From NCBI RefSeq assembly GCF_003014535.1, contig NZ_PYGD01000013.1, forward strand, positions 102,883-166,882: 64,000 nucleotides of DNA, in the 5' to 3' direction. This DNA comes from Taibaiella chishuiensis (GTDB lineage: Bacteria > Bacteroidota > Bacteroidia > Chitinophagales > Chitinophagaceae). Below the pieces are notes generated by a model. It worked only from the letters and a program-made list of their open reading frames with translations. It had not been told where the DNA came from and did not search any database. Position 1 is the first letter of the stretch; the number at the start of each line of letters is the position of its first letter. This document shows positions 25,708 to 34,540 of this stretch, piece by piece. A program made the translations under genes and the position numbers.

Positions 25708-26994
25708 ATGGATCCAATGCAACTGGAACTACTGAAGATAGACCGGCAATGGCAACAGGAGGTAAAACAAAATCCCCTTGCGCCTTTGTTTATCGGCCTG
25801 GGAGAAAAACACGAACTCCATCTTTTCGAAAGCTATTTTAAATACCAGCTGTCGGATGATGCCACGTCGCAGGATATATTCATAATCCATTACCAACCTT
25901 TCGAAAGCCCGGCGACCTATGGCAGCACACTGGTGGAAGAATGGAAAGAAGTATTCGACCTCTGGCAAACCGAACACGCCGTTCCGGTACAATGGGATAC
26001 GGCACAGGCCGCGGCTGGCAACTTTAAAACGGACGCGCCCCTGCCTATAGCGGCCCTACGTACATTACACAGCCTGTACCCTGCGCTGCAGGACCGGAAG
26101 ATTTTTGTACACCTCGCTCCCGTAAGCATCAGCAACCGCAACGATTTTGAACGCTGGATCAATGAATGGTGCAAGGCCGTACAGGGACAAGATAACCTGA
26201 AGCTCGTATATGCCGATCACCGGCAGCACCGCAGCCTGCGCAAGCTTAGCCAGGCGCACGAATTCCATATCAGGATGGACATTCACCAGCTGATGAAACA
26301 TGCAGCGGCACATGGCAACCGGGGTAAGAACGAAGAAGAATCGGACTACCAGCAACAGATCCTTAACGCCAGCAATTACCTCAGTAAAGGCCAGCACGAC
26401 CAGGGCCATGTAGCGCTGGAAAGGGCCGTGGTGCTGGCGCACAAGCAAGGGCTCAAGGAAGCCGAGGCTACGGCACTGCTGATGCTGGCACAGAGTTATG
26501 CCGCGATCCGTAAACATAAAGAAGCCCATAAACAATACCACAAGGCCTTGCAGGTAGCCGGCGACCATACGCTGATCGGGGCACAAATGCATATGAATTA
26601 CGGCAGCTTCCTGCTTTCCGTATCGGAGAAAAAAGAAGCCCGCAACTATTTCGATAAAGCAACCCTGATTGCCGACCGGATCGGCAACGATTTTATCGCC
26701 ATGGAATGTACACGGCTCGTAGGCCAGCTTTCAGAAAGTAAATGGTCGGGCGTAGGCAAGGCACTGGGTTATTACCGCAAGTGTATCGACATCGGGAAAC
26801 GCATGCCCGAAGATAAACGACGGCAGAGCTCGATGGCCTATGTAGCCCTGACCATGCAAAAGATATATGGCGAAGGGAGCAAGGAAAGCCGCGCCCTGGA
26901 CCAGGAAATGGCGGCCTGTATAGGCGAAGACTGGAAATCGCTGGCGACCATGCCGGACGAATATGCGCAAACAAACGGACACAACCAGCCATGA
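25708..26994 (+). CDS. TPR-repeat protein, candidate Rhs-effector adaptor
   Basis: The 428-residue product has an N-terminal alpha/beta domain of about 200 residues that I do not recognise (it starts by describing QLELLKIDRQWQQEV), followed by tetratricopeptide-like helical repeats from about 215 to 400 (for example YLSKGQHDQGHVALERAVVL, and KHKEAHKQYHKALQVAG). It has no signal peptide. Its stop codon overlaps the start of the rhs gene by 4 bp (ATGA), so the two proteins are probably made together. Other type VI loci have an adaptor or chaperone between vgrG and rhs; this protein occupies that place but does not look like EagR or DUF4123. The role is inference. Confidence 0.75.
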   Translation: MDPMQLELLKIDRQWQQEVKQNPLAPLFIGLGEKHELHLFESYFKYQLSDDATSQDIFIIHYQPFESPATYGSTLVEEWKEVFDLWQTEHAVPVQWDTAQAAAGNFKTDAPLPIAALRTLHSLYPALQDRKIFVHLAPVSISNRNDFERWINEWCKAVQGQDNLKLVYADHRQHRSLRKLSQAHEFHIRMDIHQLMKHAAAHGNRGKNEEESDYQQQILNASNYLSKGQHDQGHVALERAVVLAHKQGLKEAEATALLMLAQSYAAIRKHKEAHKQYHKALQVAGDHTLIGAQMHMNYGSFLLSVSEKKEARNYFDKATLIADRIGNDFIAMECTRLVGQLSESKWSGVGKALGYYRKCIDIGKRMPEDKRRQSSMAYVALTMQKIYGEGSKESRALDQEMAACIGEDWKSLATMPDEYAQTNGHNQP

Positions 26995-29900
26995 AAAACA
27001 TAAAAGCCCAAAAACCCAATATGTCGACCGACAGGTCGCCCAGCTTGTCTGCCAGCATCGTACCCGCTACATCCGGCGGTGGCGGTGGCAGCAGCAGTGC
27101 CGCCCCGGCAGCGCCATCCGCGCCCGGTGGCCCCGTAAAAAGGATAAAGGCCCTAAAACCCGCCATGACCGGCAATGCCCGGCAACATGTAAGCAAACAC
27201 TTCGACATCGTGCTGGCGGTCGACTTTCACTGGACCACCATACCCGTACCGCCATCCTTCGGCATCATACCCTTACCGTTGCCCCACCCTTTTATCGGCA
27301 TGGTATTCGACCCGATGGATTACCTCCATTTCGATATCCCTATCCCTTCTTTCCTGCAGGAAAAAGTCGGCGCCAAAAGCATTCCCATGGGTGGCTCGAT
27401 CTATGTGCATGGGCGGCATAAGGCCACTACCACCACCAGTGTGATGGGCGTATTGCTGCCTTTCCGGCATATTTCCTCCATACCGGGTTTATATTTTATC
27501 GTCAACATACCCGGATCGCCGCACGAAGGCGAGGTATACTGGGGCTCGACAACCGTATCGGCGCAGGGTTCGGAACTGAGCGGCTCCGATCCGCAACAGG
27601 TGCTTACCTGCTGGTGTCCGCCTATGGGCCTTAAAATGCTGCCCACGATGCCCAATAAGATCAAGAAAAATCCCCTGGCTTATTTCGCATTTTACAATGA
27701 TGTGCTGAGCATGTATGTGCAGATCAATACCGGCGGGCCGGTACTGGTTGGCGGCGCTTTTGCCCCGCATAACTATACCGCTGCAGAAATGCTGATGCGC
27801 TTTGCGGGCATGGCCCTGGTAAAAGGACTGGGTAAACTCGGCGGCGCCCTGAGCAAACGGGCGCTTACCGGGGTGAATAAGGTATTGAAACGCGCCTTCG
27901 GTACGTATAACCCACTCTCCAAAAAGCTTTGCAAATTCGGCTTCGAGCCGGTCAACTTCGTAACCGGTGCCATGTTTTTCGAATGGACCGATTTTGAATT
28001 GCCTGGTGGTGCTACCCTGCAGTGGAATAATGCCTGGCGCAGCGACCGCCCTTATTGCGGTATGCTGGGCAACGGCGTCTACAACAGTTACGACCTGTAC
28101 ATCCTGCCCGACGAAGCCGCTGGTATCGCGGGCTTTAACCATCCGAGCGAAAATATGGTAATGCCGCTGCCCTATATCTACCCGGGCAGTGGTATGCACT
28201 ACGACCGCAGCCAGCAGGTAGCGCAGGAACGTCCCGATGCCGATACCTGGATCCTGTTGCTGGGCCAGGATGTGTATACGTATAAACTACGGAAAGAACC
28301 GGCGTACGGAGCCATATTCCGCATTAAGGAGATCCGTTATGCCAACGGTGCAAGGCTTGACTTCCAATACCAGGCAGACACAGGCCTGCTGGCCCTCGTT
28401 GCCGACGATGCCGGCCGGCGGCTGGAACTGGCGCCCAATGCCGATCATACCAAAGTAGAAGCGGTATACTACCGGTATAAAAACATAAACGACCTGATGG
28501 TCCGTTATGAATATGATGAGCACGATAACCTGGTGCGGGTATTCGATCCTGCCGGTAAAAGCATCGACTTCGAATACGATGCACAAAACAGGGTGGTCAA
28601 AAGAACCAACCGCAATCATATCTCCTATTTTTGGGAATACGATGCCGAAGGCCGGGTGATCCATACCGGCGGCGCTAACGGCTTCCAGGAAGGCCGGCTG
28701 GAATACTTTCCCAGCCTGGGTTACAACAAAGTACACTACCACAACGGTAAGACCGAGCTCTATTTTTACGACGAAAACGACCTGGTCTATAAAGAAGTAG
28801 ATGCACTTGGTGGCGAAACCTGGTACCAATATACCCGCTACAACGAACGCAAAATGATTGCCAGTCCGGAAGGCAGGATGACGGGTTACGAATACGACGA
28901 ACGCGGCAATGTTGTTACCTATTACAACCCGGAAGGCGAGGCTTATACCTATGCTTATAACACCCTCAACCAGATTACGGAACGCATAGAACCCTCGGGC
29001 TTTAAAGAAACCTGGACCTATGACGAAGCCGGCCTGTTGCAGGAGCACAACCTCAACGACGAAAACAAAACCACGTACTATTACGAAGCGGGCACAAGAC
29101 TGCCCGCATCCTGTACCGATACACAGGGTCGCGCGGTAGACTGGCAATACAACGAACTGGGACTCCTGGTCAGCGAACGCGACAGCAGCGGCATTCAGCG
29201 TAGCTGGCAATACGATAACTACGGCCGTATGATCCTGTTCAGCCCCGAACCCATGAAGATCATATCCTGGCAACGTGATGATATGGGCCGCGTGGTACGG
29301 TATAAAGATATCGGGCAGGACGTGATCAGTCTTGCCTATGATGCTTACGAACTACCGGTTTATGCCTCCGACGGCAAAGAAGAATGGACGCTGGAATATA
29401 CGCCCATGGGCAGTTTGAGCAAACAGGTACGCCGCAACCTGCGCCGGGTGGGCGATATACAAACCTTGCTGTTCAGCTACGATGCCTACGACAACCTGAG
29501 GGCGATCCGCAATGAAAAAGGCGAACACTACACCTTTGTCCGTAATGCAAACGATGAAATTATTGAAGAAAAAGGCTTTGACGGTATCCATAAACAATAC
29601 ATCCGTAACCGCGACGGTTTTATTATAAAGACCCTGCTGCCGGGCGGCAAGCAGGTATACCACGATTACGATCTCTCCGGCAGGCTTACCTATAGCAAAT
29701 ATGACGATGGTTATTGGGAAGCTTTCCGTTATGGCCGCTCCGGGCTACTGGAAAGTGCAGAAAACCCGGCATCTTCAATTGCCTATAAACGAAACGCCCG
29801 TGGACAGGTCATCCAGGAAATACAGGGTGAACATACCATCAACTATAGCTATGATGCACTGGGCAACCAGGTAGCGCTTAACAGTTCGCTGGGCGCCAAC

Positions 29901-31580
29901 CAGCAGCAGGAATACAATGCGCTGGGCTTCCAAACCCTGATCCGTGCCGACGTGGGCGGGCAGCAATGGTCGGCAGCCATAAAGCGCGATGTAGAAGGCC
30001 GGGAGCTGCACCGAAATATGAGTGGCGGTATTGCGGCTACCTTCGACTACGATCACGAGGGCCGGCCCGTAAGCCAGAAAGTACAGGTGCGCACCGGATC
30101 TGCGCTGCATAAGCAATACAGCTGGCACAGCAATAGCAAACTGGCATCCTGCCTGAACCTGCTTACCGGCGGTAAAGTAAACTACAGCTATGACAGCAGC
30201 GGCAACCTTGCAGCCGCCTTGTACGACAATAAGGATATAAACTATAAAAACCCGGACGAAACCGGCAACCTGTTCCGTACCCCCAACCGCTCGGACCGGG
30301 TATATAGCAAAGGCGGACGCCTGCTAAAAGACGACAGCTGGTATTATCGTTATGATGAAGCAGGCAACCTGGTACATAAAAGCAAAAGGAACATCAATAA
30401 CCTGGCCCCGGTAAGCGGGCAAGGGCCCACCGGCGAAAATACCCCCAGACAATGGGCCTGGGCGACCACCGACGCCCTGTTCGATAACGGCGAATCGCAG
30501 GTGCAACCCTTAGCCGAAGCGCCGCCCGGCGCTCCCGAATGGCATAACGGCGACTGGCTCTACACCTGGAACGATATCGGTACACTGCAATCGGTTAAGG
30601 ATCCACAGGGGCAAACCACCCGTTTCGAATACGACGCATTGGGGCGGCGCACGGCAAAAATTACGGGCGACACCCTGCACCGTTATATATGGGACGACAA
30701 TGTATTACTGCACGAGTGGTCTTACCCGCTGCAGGATAGGCCGCAACTGGTAATAGACGAAAACGGTGCGCTCCGTTACAACCACGCAGAACCCATTACG
30801 CCCGGCCTCGTTACCTGGATATATGACCAGCAAAGCTTTTCGCCCTGCGCTAAATTAATAGACGGGCAACAGTACAGCATCGTCAACGATTACCTGGGCA
30901 CACCCGTACAGGCTTTCGACAACCAGGGCAAAAAGGTATGGGAATGCGAATTGGATATTTACGGGAAAGTCCGTAAAATTACAGGCGACCCGGGCTTTAT
31001 CCCTTTCCGGTACCAGGGACAGTATGAAGACGCGGAGACAGGACTGTATTACAACCGGCACCGGTATTATGACCCGGAAGCAGGCGACTATATTTCGAAA
31101 GACCCTGTGGGTTTACTGGGTGGCCTGGCCCTATACGCTTATGTAAAGGATACCAATACCTGGCTGGACATTTTAGGGCTTGCCGGTTCCGGCGGCGCCT
31201 ACCTGTTCGGGTTCGAAAGCGGTGATATGTATATCGGTAAAGGTAGTGCCGACCGTATGCAACAGTCTATTTCGACCCGAACTAAACAGGTTGGCAACTC
31301 GCCCCTCCTCGGCAAAGCGCATGTAGACACCGGCGGCAACAACGAGCTGGGAAAAATGGTGGAGTACAAAGCCATGAAAGACGCCGGGTTTGAACCTGGA
31401 CGAGCCGGTGTTCCCGATAAATACCTCAATAGTCATATGAGCGGCAAGTCGGCATGGGAAGACCCGAAAAACAAACACCTGCAAACGGAGGCAACAGAAT
31501 TGGCTAAAAAACTACGCGGCGATTACGAGGCCGATGTAAAAGTAAGAGCAGAAGCAAAAGCAAAAGTAGACTACAAATAA
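26991..31580 (+). CDS. Rhs-repeat effector with C-terminal GIY-YIG-like nuclease domain
   Basis: The 1529-residue product has a Ser/Gly/Pro-rich N-terminus (about 10-50), a region of about 260 residues that probably does the PAAR-like work of docking to VgrG, a DUF6531-type segment beginning PVNFVTGAMFFEWTDFELPG (about 318), and many YD/RHS repeats (about 430-1370). The core ends with DPVGLLGG and WLDILGL, the usual Rhs boundary. The last 131 residues (from about 1399) are a separate toxin-like domain: AYLFGF, MYIGKGSADR and a helix with Glu (NELGKMVEYKAM) match the GIY-YIG nuclease pattern. It has no signal peptide, as expected for type VI delivery. DNase activity is inferred. Confidence 0.9.
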   Translation: MKNIKAQKPNMSTDRSPSLSASIVPATSGGGGGSSSAAPAAPSAPGGPVKRIKALKPAMTGNARQHVSKHFDIVLAVDFHWTTIPVPPSFGIIPLPLPHPFIGMVFDPMDYLHFDIPIPSFLQEKVGAKSIPMGGSIYVHGRHKATTTTSVMGVLLPFRHISSIPGLYFIVNIPGSPHEGEVYWGSTTVSAQGSELSGSDPQQVLTCWCPPMGLKMLPTMPNKIKKNPLAYFAFYNDVLSMYVQINTGGPVLVGGAFAPHNYTAAEMLMRFAGMALVKGLGKLGGALSKRALTGVNKVLKRAFGTYNPLSKKLCKFGFEPVNFVTGAMFFEWTDFELPGGATLQWNNAWRSDRPYCGMLGNGVYNSYDLYILPDEAAGIAGFNHPSENMVMPLPYIYPGSGMHYDRSQQVAQERPDADTWILLLGQDVYTYKLRKEPAYGAIFRIKEIRYANGARLDFQYQADTGLLALVADDAGRRLELAPNADHTKVEAVYYRYKNINDLMVRYEYDEHDNLVRVFDPAGKSIDFEYDAQNRVVKRTNRNHISYFWEYDAEGRVIHTGGANGFQEGRLEYFPSLGYNKVHYHNGKTELYFYDENDLVYKEVDALGGETWYQYTRYNERKMIASPEGRMTGYEYDERGNVVTYYNPEGEAYTYAYNTLNQITERIEPSGFKETWTYDEAGLLQEHNLNDENKTTYYYEAGTRLPASCTDTQGRAVDWQYNELGLLVSERDSSGIQRSWQYDNYGRMILFSPEPMKIISWQRDDMGRVVRYKDIGQDVISLAYDAYELPVYASDGKEEWTLEYTPMGSLSKQVRRNLRRVGDIQTLLFSYDAYDNLRAIRNEKGEHYTFVRNANDEIIEEKGFDGIHKQYIRNRDGFIIKTLLPGGKQVYHDYDLSGRLTYSKYDDGYWEAFRYGRSGLLESAENPASSIAYKRNARGQVIQEIQGEHTINYSYDALGNQVALNSSLGANQQQEYNALGFQTLIRADVGGQQWSAAIKRDVEGRELHRNMSGGIAATFDYDHEGRPVSQKVQVRTGSALHKQYSWHSNSKLASCLNLLTGGKVNYSYDSSGNLAAALYDNKDINYKNPDETGNLFRTPNRSDRVYSKGGRLLKDDSWYYRYDEAGNLVHKSKRNINNLAPVSGQGPTGENTPRQWAWATTDALFDNGESQVQPLAEAPPGAPEWHNGDWLYTWNDIGTLQSVKDPQGQTTRFEYDALGRRTAKITGDTLHRYIWDDNVLLHEWSYPLQDRPQLVIDENGALRYNHAEPITPGLVTWIYDQQSFSPCAKLIDGQQYSIVNDYLGTPVQAFDNQGKKVWECELDIYGKVRKITGDPGFIPFRYQGQYEDAETGLYYNRHRYYDPEAGDYISKDPVGLLGGLALYAYVKDTNTWLDILGLAGSGGAYLFGFESGDMYIGKGSADRMQQSISTRTKQVGNSPLLGKAHVDTGGNNELGKMVEYKAMKDAGFEPGRAGVPDKYLNSHMSGKSAWEDPKNKHLQTEATELAKKLRGDYEADVKVRAEAKAKVDYK

Positions 31581-31590
31581 GAACAGCATT

Positions 31591-32265
31591 ATGGAAAAAT
31601 ACCAAGTAGATTATAGCGAAACAGCCCATTTTAAAGGCATAAGAATACAGTTTGAACACCTGGAAGAAGGATTGGATCATGCGCAGCAAAATGGCATTAA
31701 AGAGGTATGTGTATGGACCGATGGTGACTGGAGCAAACAGGAGGTAAGCTTCGGTTTCCTGGAGGGCCGTGATTTTATCGAAACCTTCCATTGGCTGGTC
31801 CCCATGTCCAAAAAATCGGACATCGATGGTTTAAAATACCTGGCTAAACTCAGGAACCTGCGCTGGAGCGCTGCAGGCGACTTTAATCTCGACCTTGCTA
31901 TCTTCCCGGTTTTAGAAGAATTGAACATCGGCTACGGGCCCAAAATAAAAGGCTGGGATAGTCTTACCCACCTGAAGCGGCTCCAGGTGGGCGGCCTTAA
32001 AACAGAAGACCTGTCCCTGTTGCAGCACGCCGTTAACCTGGAGTACCTGCGGATCATCGGCGGCTCGTTTACCACGATCGCAGGTATCGAAAACTGCAAA
32101 AAGCTCAAAACATTGTTCCTGCAAAAATGTACGGCCTTAACAACGCTTCAGCCCACTATTCTCAGCTTGAAAAAACTGGAGCAGCTCAATCTCGAAGGTT
32201 GTAAAAAGGTAAATACCGAAGAACAATTAAAAGGAGTGGACATAAAACACATATCGATCATCTAA
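31591..32265 (+). CDS. Leucine-rich-repeat protein, probable immunity protein for the Rhs toxin
   Basis: The 224-residue cytoplasmic protein has an N-terminal part of about 85 residues and then about five irregular leucine-rich repeats of roughly 22-24 residues (for example LTHLKRLQVGGLKTEDLSLL, and LKKLEQLNLEGCKKVNT). It starts 10 bp after the rhs stop codon, where immunity genes of polymorphic toxins are found. Repeat proteins of this kind often serve as immunity proteins. The link to the GIY-YIG-like toxin is inferred from position only. A pair of hairpins follows the gene. Confidence 0.78.
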   Translation: MEKYQVDYSETAHFKGIRIQFEHLEEGLDHAQQNGIKEVCVWTDGDWSKQEVSFGFLEGRDFIETFHWLVPMSKKSDIDGLKYLAKLRNLRWSAAGDFNLDLAIFPVLEELNIGYGPKIKGWDSLTHLKRLQVGGLKTEDLSLLQHAVNLEYLRIIGGSFTTIAGIENCKKLKTLFLQKCTALTTLQPTILSLKKLEQLNLEGCKKVNTEEQLKGVDIKHISII

Positions 32266-32286
32266 CCTGGTGTCATGCCACAACTA

Positions 32287-32398
32287 AACCGGGTGTTGCT
32301 TGCACCATTGCAAACCCGGTTAGGTATAATGATCCTGGCAATACGGCTTTTACGGATCTAATAAACAATCCGATACCGGTTGCCAGGATCTTATTTTT
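32287..32398 (+). terminator. Tandem hairpins, the second a terminator
   Basis: First hairpin: AACCGGGT (32287-32294) / ACCCGGTT (32314-32321) with an inner TTGC/GCAA. Second hairpin: GATCCTGGCAA (32331-32341) / TTGCCAGGATC (32380-32390), with an inner CGGAT/ATCCG, followed by TTATTTTT. They separate the immunity gene from the next gene. Confidence 0.72.
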
Positions 32399-32415
32399 AA
32401 ACTGAAGCCCTGTAT

Positions 32416-32940
32416 ATGGCAAGCCTGATCAATATACTCATACCCGTAGCAACATTTTACAGCAATATAGAACACCTGGTTAACGGGAGTGGCATGCATT
32501 GGTATATAGAAACACTGGAAGACGAGGAGCACACAATCGTAAAAATAGAAAACACGCAGCACCTGCTGCAACACCTCGATGCCCGGTATCACACCCTCTA
32601 TCTCACATCCGAAGTATTTGACGTGGCCCTGCAGGATAGCTTTTATGACGACGATTACTGTATCCACGCGATAGAGGTACAAGGTGGCAGAACCACCGGA
32701 ACCGAACTGGAAAACCTGGGACTGCGCATCATTTCCAAAACACCGGATAAACAGGTCAGGAGCTTTTTCAATAAACTGGGCCGGCACCTGAAAAACGACG
32801 CAGCTTATGGCATAGGCCTGGAACCTTCGTCCAGCCCACTTTACAGGAATGCCTACTATTGCAGGGAATCCATAAAAGGCAAAAAGTTATGGTTCGATTT
32901 TAAAAGAAAAATAACGCCGCTAACGGTAGCGGTAACGTAA
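32416..32940 (+). CDS. Hypothetical protein in the type VI effector island
   Basis: The 174-residue product belongs to no family that I recognise. It has no signal peptide and is mildly acidic through the first 110 residues, with one Cys in each of DDDYCIHAIEV and YYCRESIKG. The C-terminal third turns basic (KGKKLWFDFKRK). It follows the immunity gene by 150 bp but is separated by a terminator, so it may be a second immunity gene left from an earlier toxin, or an unrelated gene. Confidence 0.6.
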   Translation: MASLINILIPVATFYSNIEHLVNGSGMHWYIETLEDEEHTIVKIENTQHLLQHLDARYHTLYLTSEVFDVALQDSFYDDDYCIHAIEVQGGRTTGTELENLGLRIISKTPDKQVRSFFNKLGRHLKNDAAYGIGLEPSSSPLYRNAYYCRESIKGKKLWFDFKRKITPLTVAVT

Positions 32941-32996
32941 AGCAGTAACTCGCAGGACAGCGGAACACCTTCCTCCTGCGCTTCGACCATACCTAC

Positions 32997-33473
32997 TTAC
33001 TTAACCTGCGCCGCACGGCTGTAAAAATCCTGCTCGTCGAGGTTGGCCTCTACCTCCGCAATGGCCAGCATCAGGTTATGCGTGGTATCGGTAAGCGCCG
33101 TAAGGGCCACCCGCATTTTATGCCATACCGGCTCCATCCCGGCTACAATGCCCTTACCCCGGGCGGTCAGTTCCACCAGGCGTTTGCGCTCGTCAGCCTT
33201 ATCTTTTTTTGAACGTATCCATTTATTCTTTTCGAGCTCCTTCAACAGGCTTATGGTCGAGGGATGCGCATAACCGATCTCCTGCGCCAGCTCCACCACG
33301 CTCATAGGCGAGCGGTGCAGCAACGTATAGATCACCGGAAACCATTTCGGTTCAAAGGTTACCCCATGTGCCTCATAGATCCTTTGCCCGTCTTTACGCA
33401 GCCGGTCGCTTAAGCGCTGCAGCCGTGTCGATATGGCCAGTACGCCCGAACTGTCGATAGCATTATCATGCAT
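32997..33473 (-). CDS. MarR-family transcriptional regulator
   Basis: The 158-residue product has the MarR winged helix-turn-helix: helices around SVVELAQEIGYAHPSTISLL (58-77), the recognition helix followed by NKWIRSKKDKADERKRLVEL with the wing (DERKR) that contacts the minor groove. Long N- and C-terminal helices form the dimer interface. It is 6 bp downstream of a GNAT gene on the same strand, and a perfect palindrome sits in their shared promoter, so it probably represses its own operon. Confidence 0.93.
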   Translation of the reverse strand: MHDNAIDSSGVLAISTRLQRLSDRLRKDGQRIYEAHGVTFEPKWFPVIYTLLHRSPMSVVELAQEIGYAHPSTISLLKELEKNKWIRSKKDKADERKRLVELTARGKGIVAGMEPVWHKMRVALTALTDTTHNLMLAIAEVEANLDEQDFYSRAAQVK

Positions 33474-33479
33474 AATTAT

Positions 33480-33974
33480 TTATTTAAGGTGCAGGTGACA
33501 GAATACGTCATCGACTTCCATAATGGGAAATGCCGGCGGCAACTCGTGCTTAGCCACAATCGTAAAATCATTCCGTTCATAAAACCGGATCGCCGCCTTC
33601 AGCGTATGTACCGTACCGAGATAAAGATCGGTAATACCTGCCGTTTTACAATAGGCGATAAGGTGCTCCAGCAGCCGCGTAGCCAGGCCCAATGTCCTGC
33701 CACGGTATTCCTGCTTCACAAACATCTTGCGGATCACACCCTTACCATCGCCTATATCGATCAGGGCAATGGTAGCTACCATCATGCCTTCATCTTCGAT
33801 ACCCCAGAAGCCGCCCCCCGAACCCTGGTATACCGCTTCTATACGTTTCAGGTCCGGCTGGTCTTCCAGCGTTACCGGCACATTATTTTCCTGTTGCTGG
33901 ATGGGTAATATCAGGTCGATCACTGCCTGGCTGTCGGCATTGGTGATCACCCGGATGGTCAATTCTTTTTCCAT
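33480..33974 (-). CDS. GNAT-family N-acetyltransferase
   Basis: The 164-residue product has the acetyl-CoA binding motif of GNAT enzymes, VKQEYRGRTLGLATRLLEHL (matching R/Q-x-x-G-x-G/A), with a further alpha/beta segment ending AIRFYERNDF. It transfers an acetyl group from acetyl-CoA to an amine that cannot be named. The start at 33974 (MEKELTIRVITNADSQ) is preferred to 33995, because the promoter's likely transcription start lies near 33987. The marR gene follows after 6 bp. Confidence 0.88.
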   Translation of the reverse strand: MEKELTIRVITNADSQAVIDLILPIQQQENNVPVTLEDQPDLKRIEAVYQGSGGGFWGIEDEGMMVATIALIDIGDGKGVIRKMFVKQEYRGRTLGLATRLLEHLIAYCKTAGITDLYLGTVHTLKAAIRFYERNDFTIVAKHELPPAFPIMEVDDVFCHLHLK

Positions 33975-33992
33975 TTTCTCGTTATTAAAGTA

Positions 33993-34024
33993 CAAAACTA
34001 CGTAGTTAACTACGTAAATTCAAA
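33993..34024 (-). promoter_or_regulatory. Promoter of the GNAT-marR operon with a perfect 18-bp operator
   Basis: On the minus strand TTTG (34024-34021), 20 bp, TAGTTTTG (34000-33993) is an exact Bacteroidota promoter. The perfect palindrome TACGTAGTTAACTACGTA occupies 33999-34016, that is, the spacer and the edge of the -7 box. That is where a MarR dimer would block RNA polymerase. Confidence 0.85.
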
Positions 34025-34128
34025 AAATAATTTCCCTTAACATTTACCGGTACGATTAGGCATATGTCCCGGCCTTTAACAGCACAGGTTAGGCCGTTTT
34101 GGCGTACCTTAGCACTGTTCTCATTTTT

Positions 34129-34512
34129 ATGCAAAATAACGTTACCGATACCGCACTTATCGATGCCTTTAAAGCAGGCAAATCATCCCATAGCCTGGCC
34201 CTGTTCGACCACTTGCTCAACATATGCGGCAGTATAGGCGGCACACGGCTCTACCCTACCAAAACGATGATCGGCATTGGCAAGGGCGACAAGGCAACAG
34301 TCTGGATCACACAGATCGGCAAAAACTTTGTGCATATCGTACTCCCTTTCTCCCAGGCTTATACGGACAATCTTTGTTTTCAGAAAATAGCACAGGTACC
34401 CGGGCAGCTGCAATACAACCACCACCTGCGTATTTTTAACAACGCGGATCTTAATGAAGAGATCAGGCACTTCCTGCGCCTGGCATTGGATACAACGCCG
34501 GCATCCGGTTGA
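34129..34512 (+). CDS. Hypothetical DUF5655/DUF1801-like protein
   Basis: The 127-residue product has the order seen in small DUF5655/DUF1801-type proteins: a helical start (LIDAFKAGKSSHSLALFDHL), a strand pair with MIGIGKGDKATVWITQIGKN, and a C-terminal helical part. I am not certain of the family. The start at 34129 (MQNNVTDTAL) follows a TACCTTAG box at 34105-34112. It is a single gene, convergent with the polysaccharide deacetylase gene. Confidence 0.6.
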   Translation: MQNNVTDTALIDAFKAGKSSHSLALFDHLLNICGSIGGTRLYPTKTMIGIGKGDKATVWITQIGKNFVHIVLPFSQAYTDNLCFQKIAQVPGQLQYNHHLRIFNNADLNEEIRHFLRLALDTTPASG

Positions 34513-34540
34513 AAGCAGCAGGCTGCAATGCCTGCATGCC

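Noticed and set aside
22856..26994. Extracellular contractile injection system or prophage tail instead of type VI secretion
   Set aside because: The small TssD protein followed by a VgrG with gp27, gp5 and beta-helix parts and an Rhs effector fits type VI secretion; no tail-tube, sheath or tail-fibre genes are present.
27067..31484. Long minus-strand frames opposite rhs (for example 27489-28199 and 28287-29273)
   Set aside because: They are shadows of the repeated, composition-biased rhs coding sequence.
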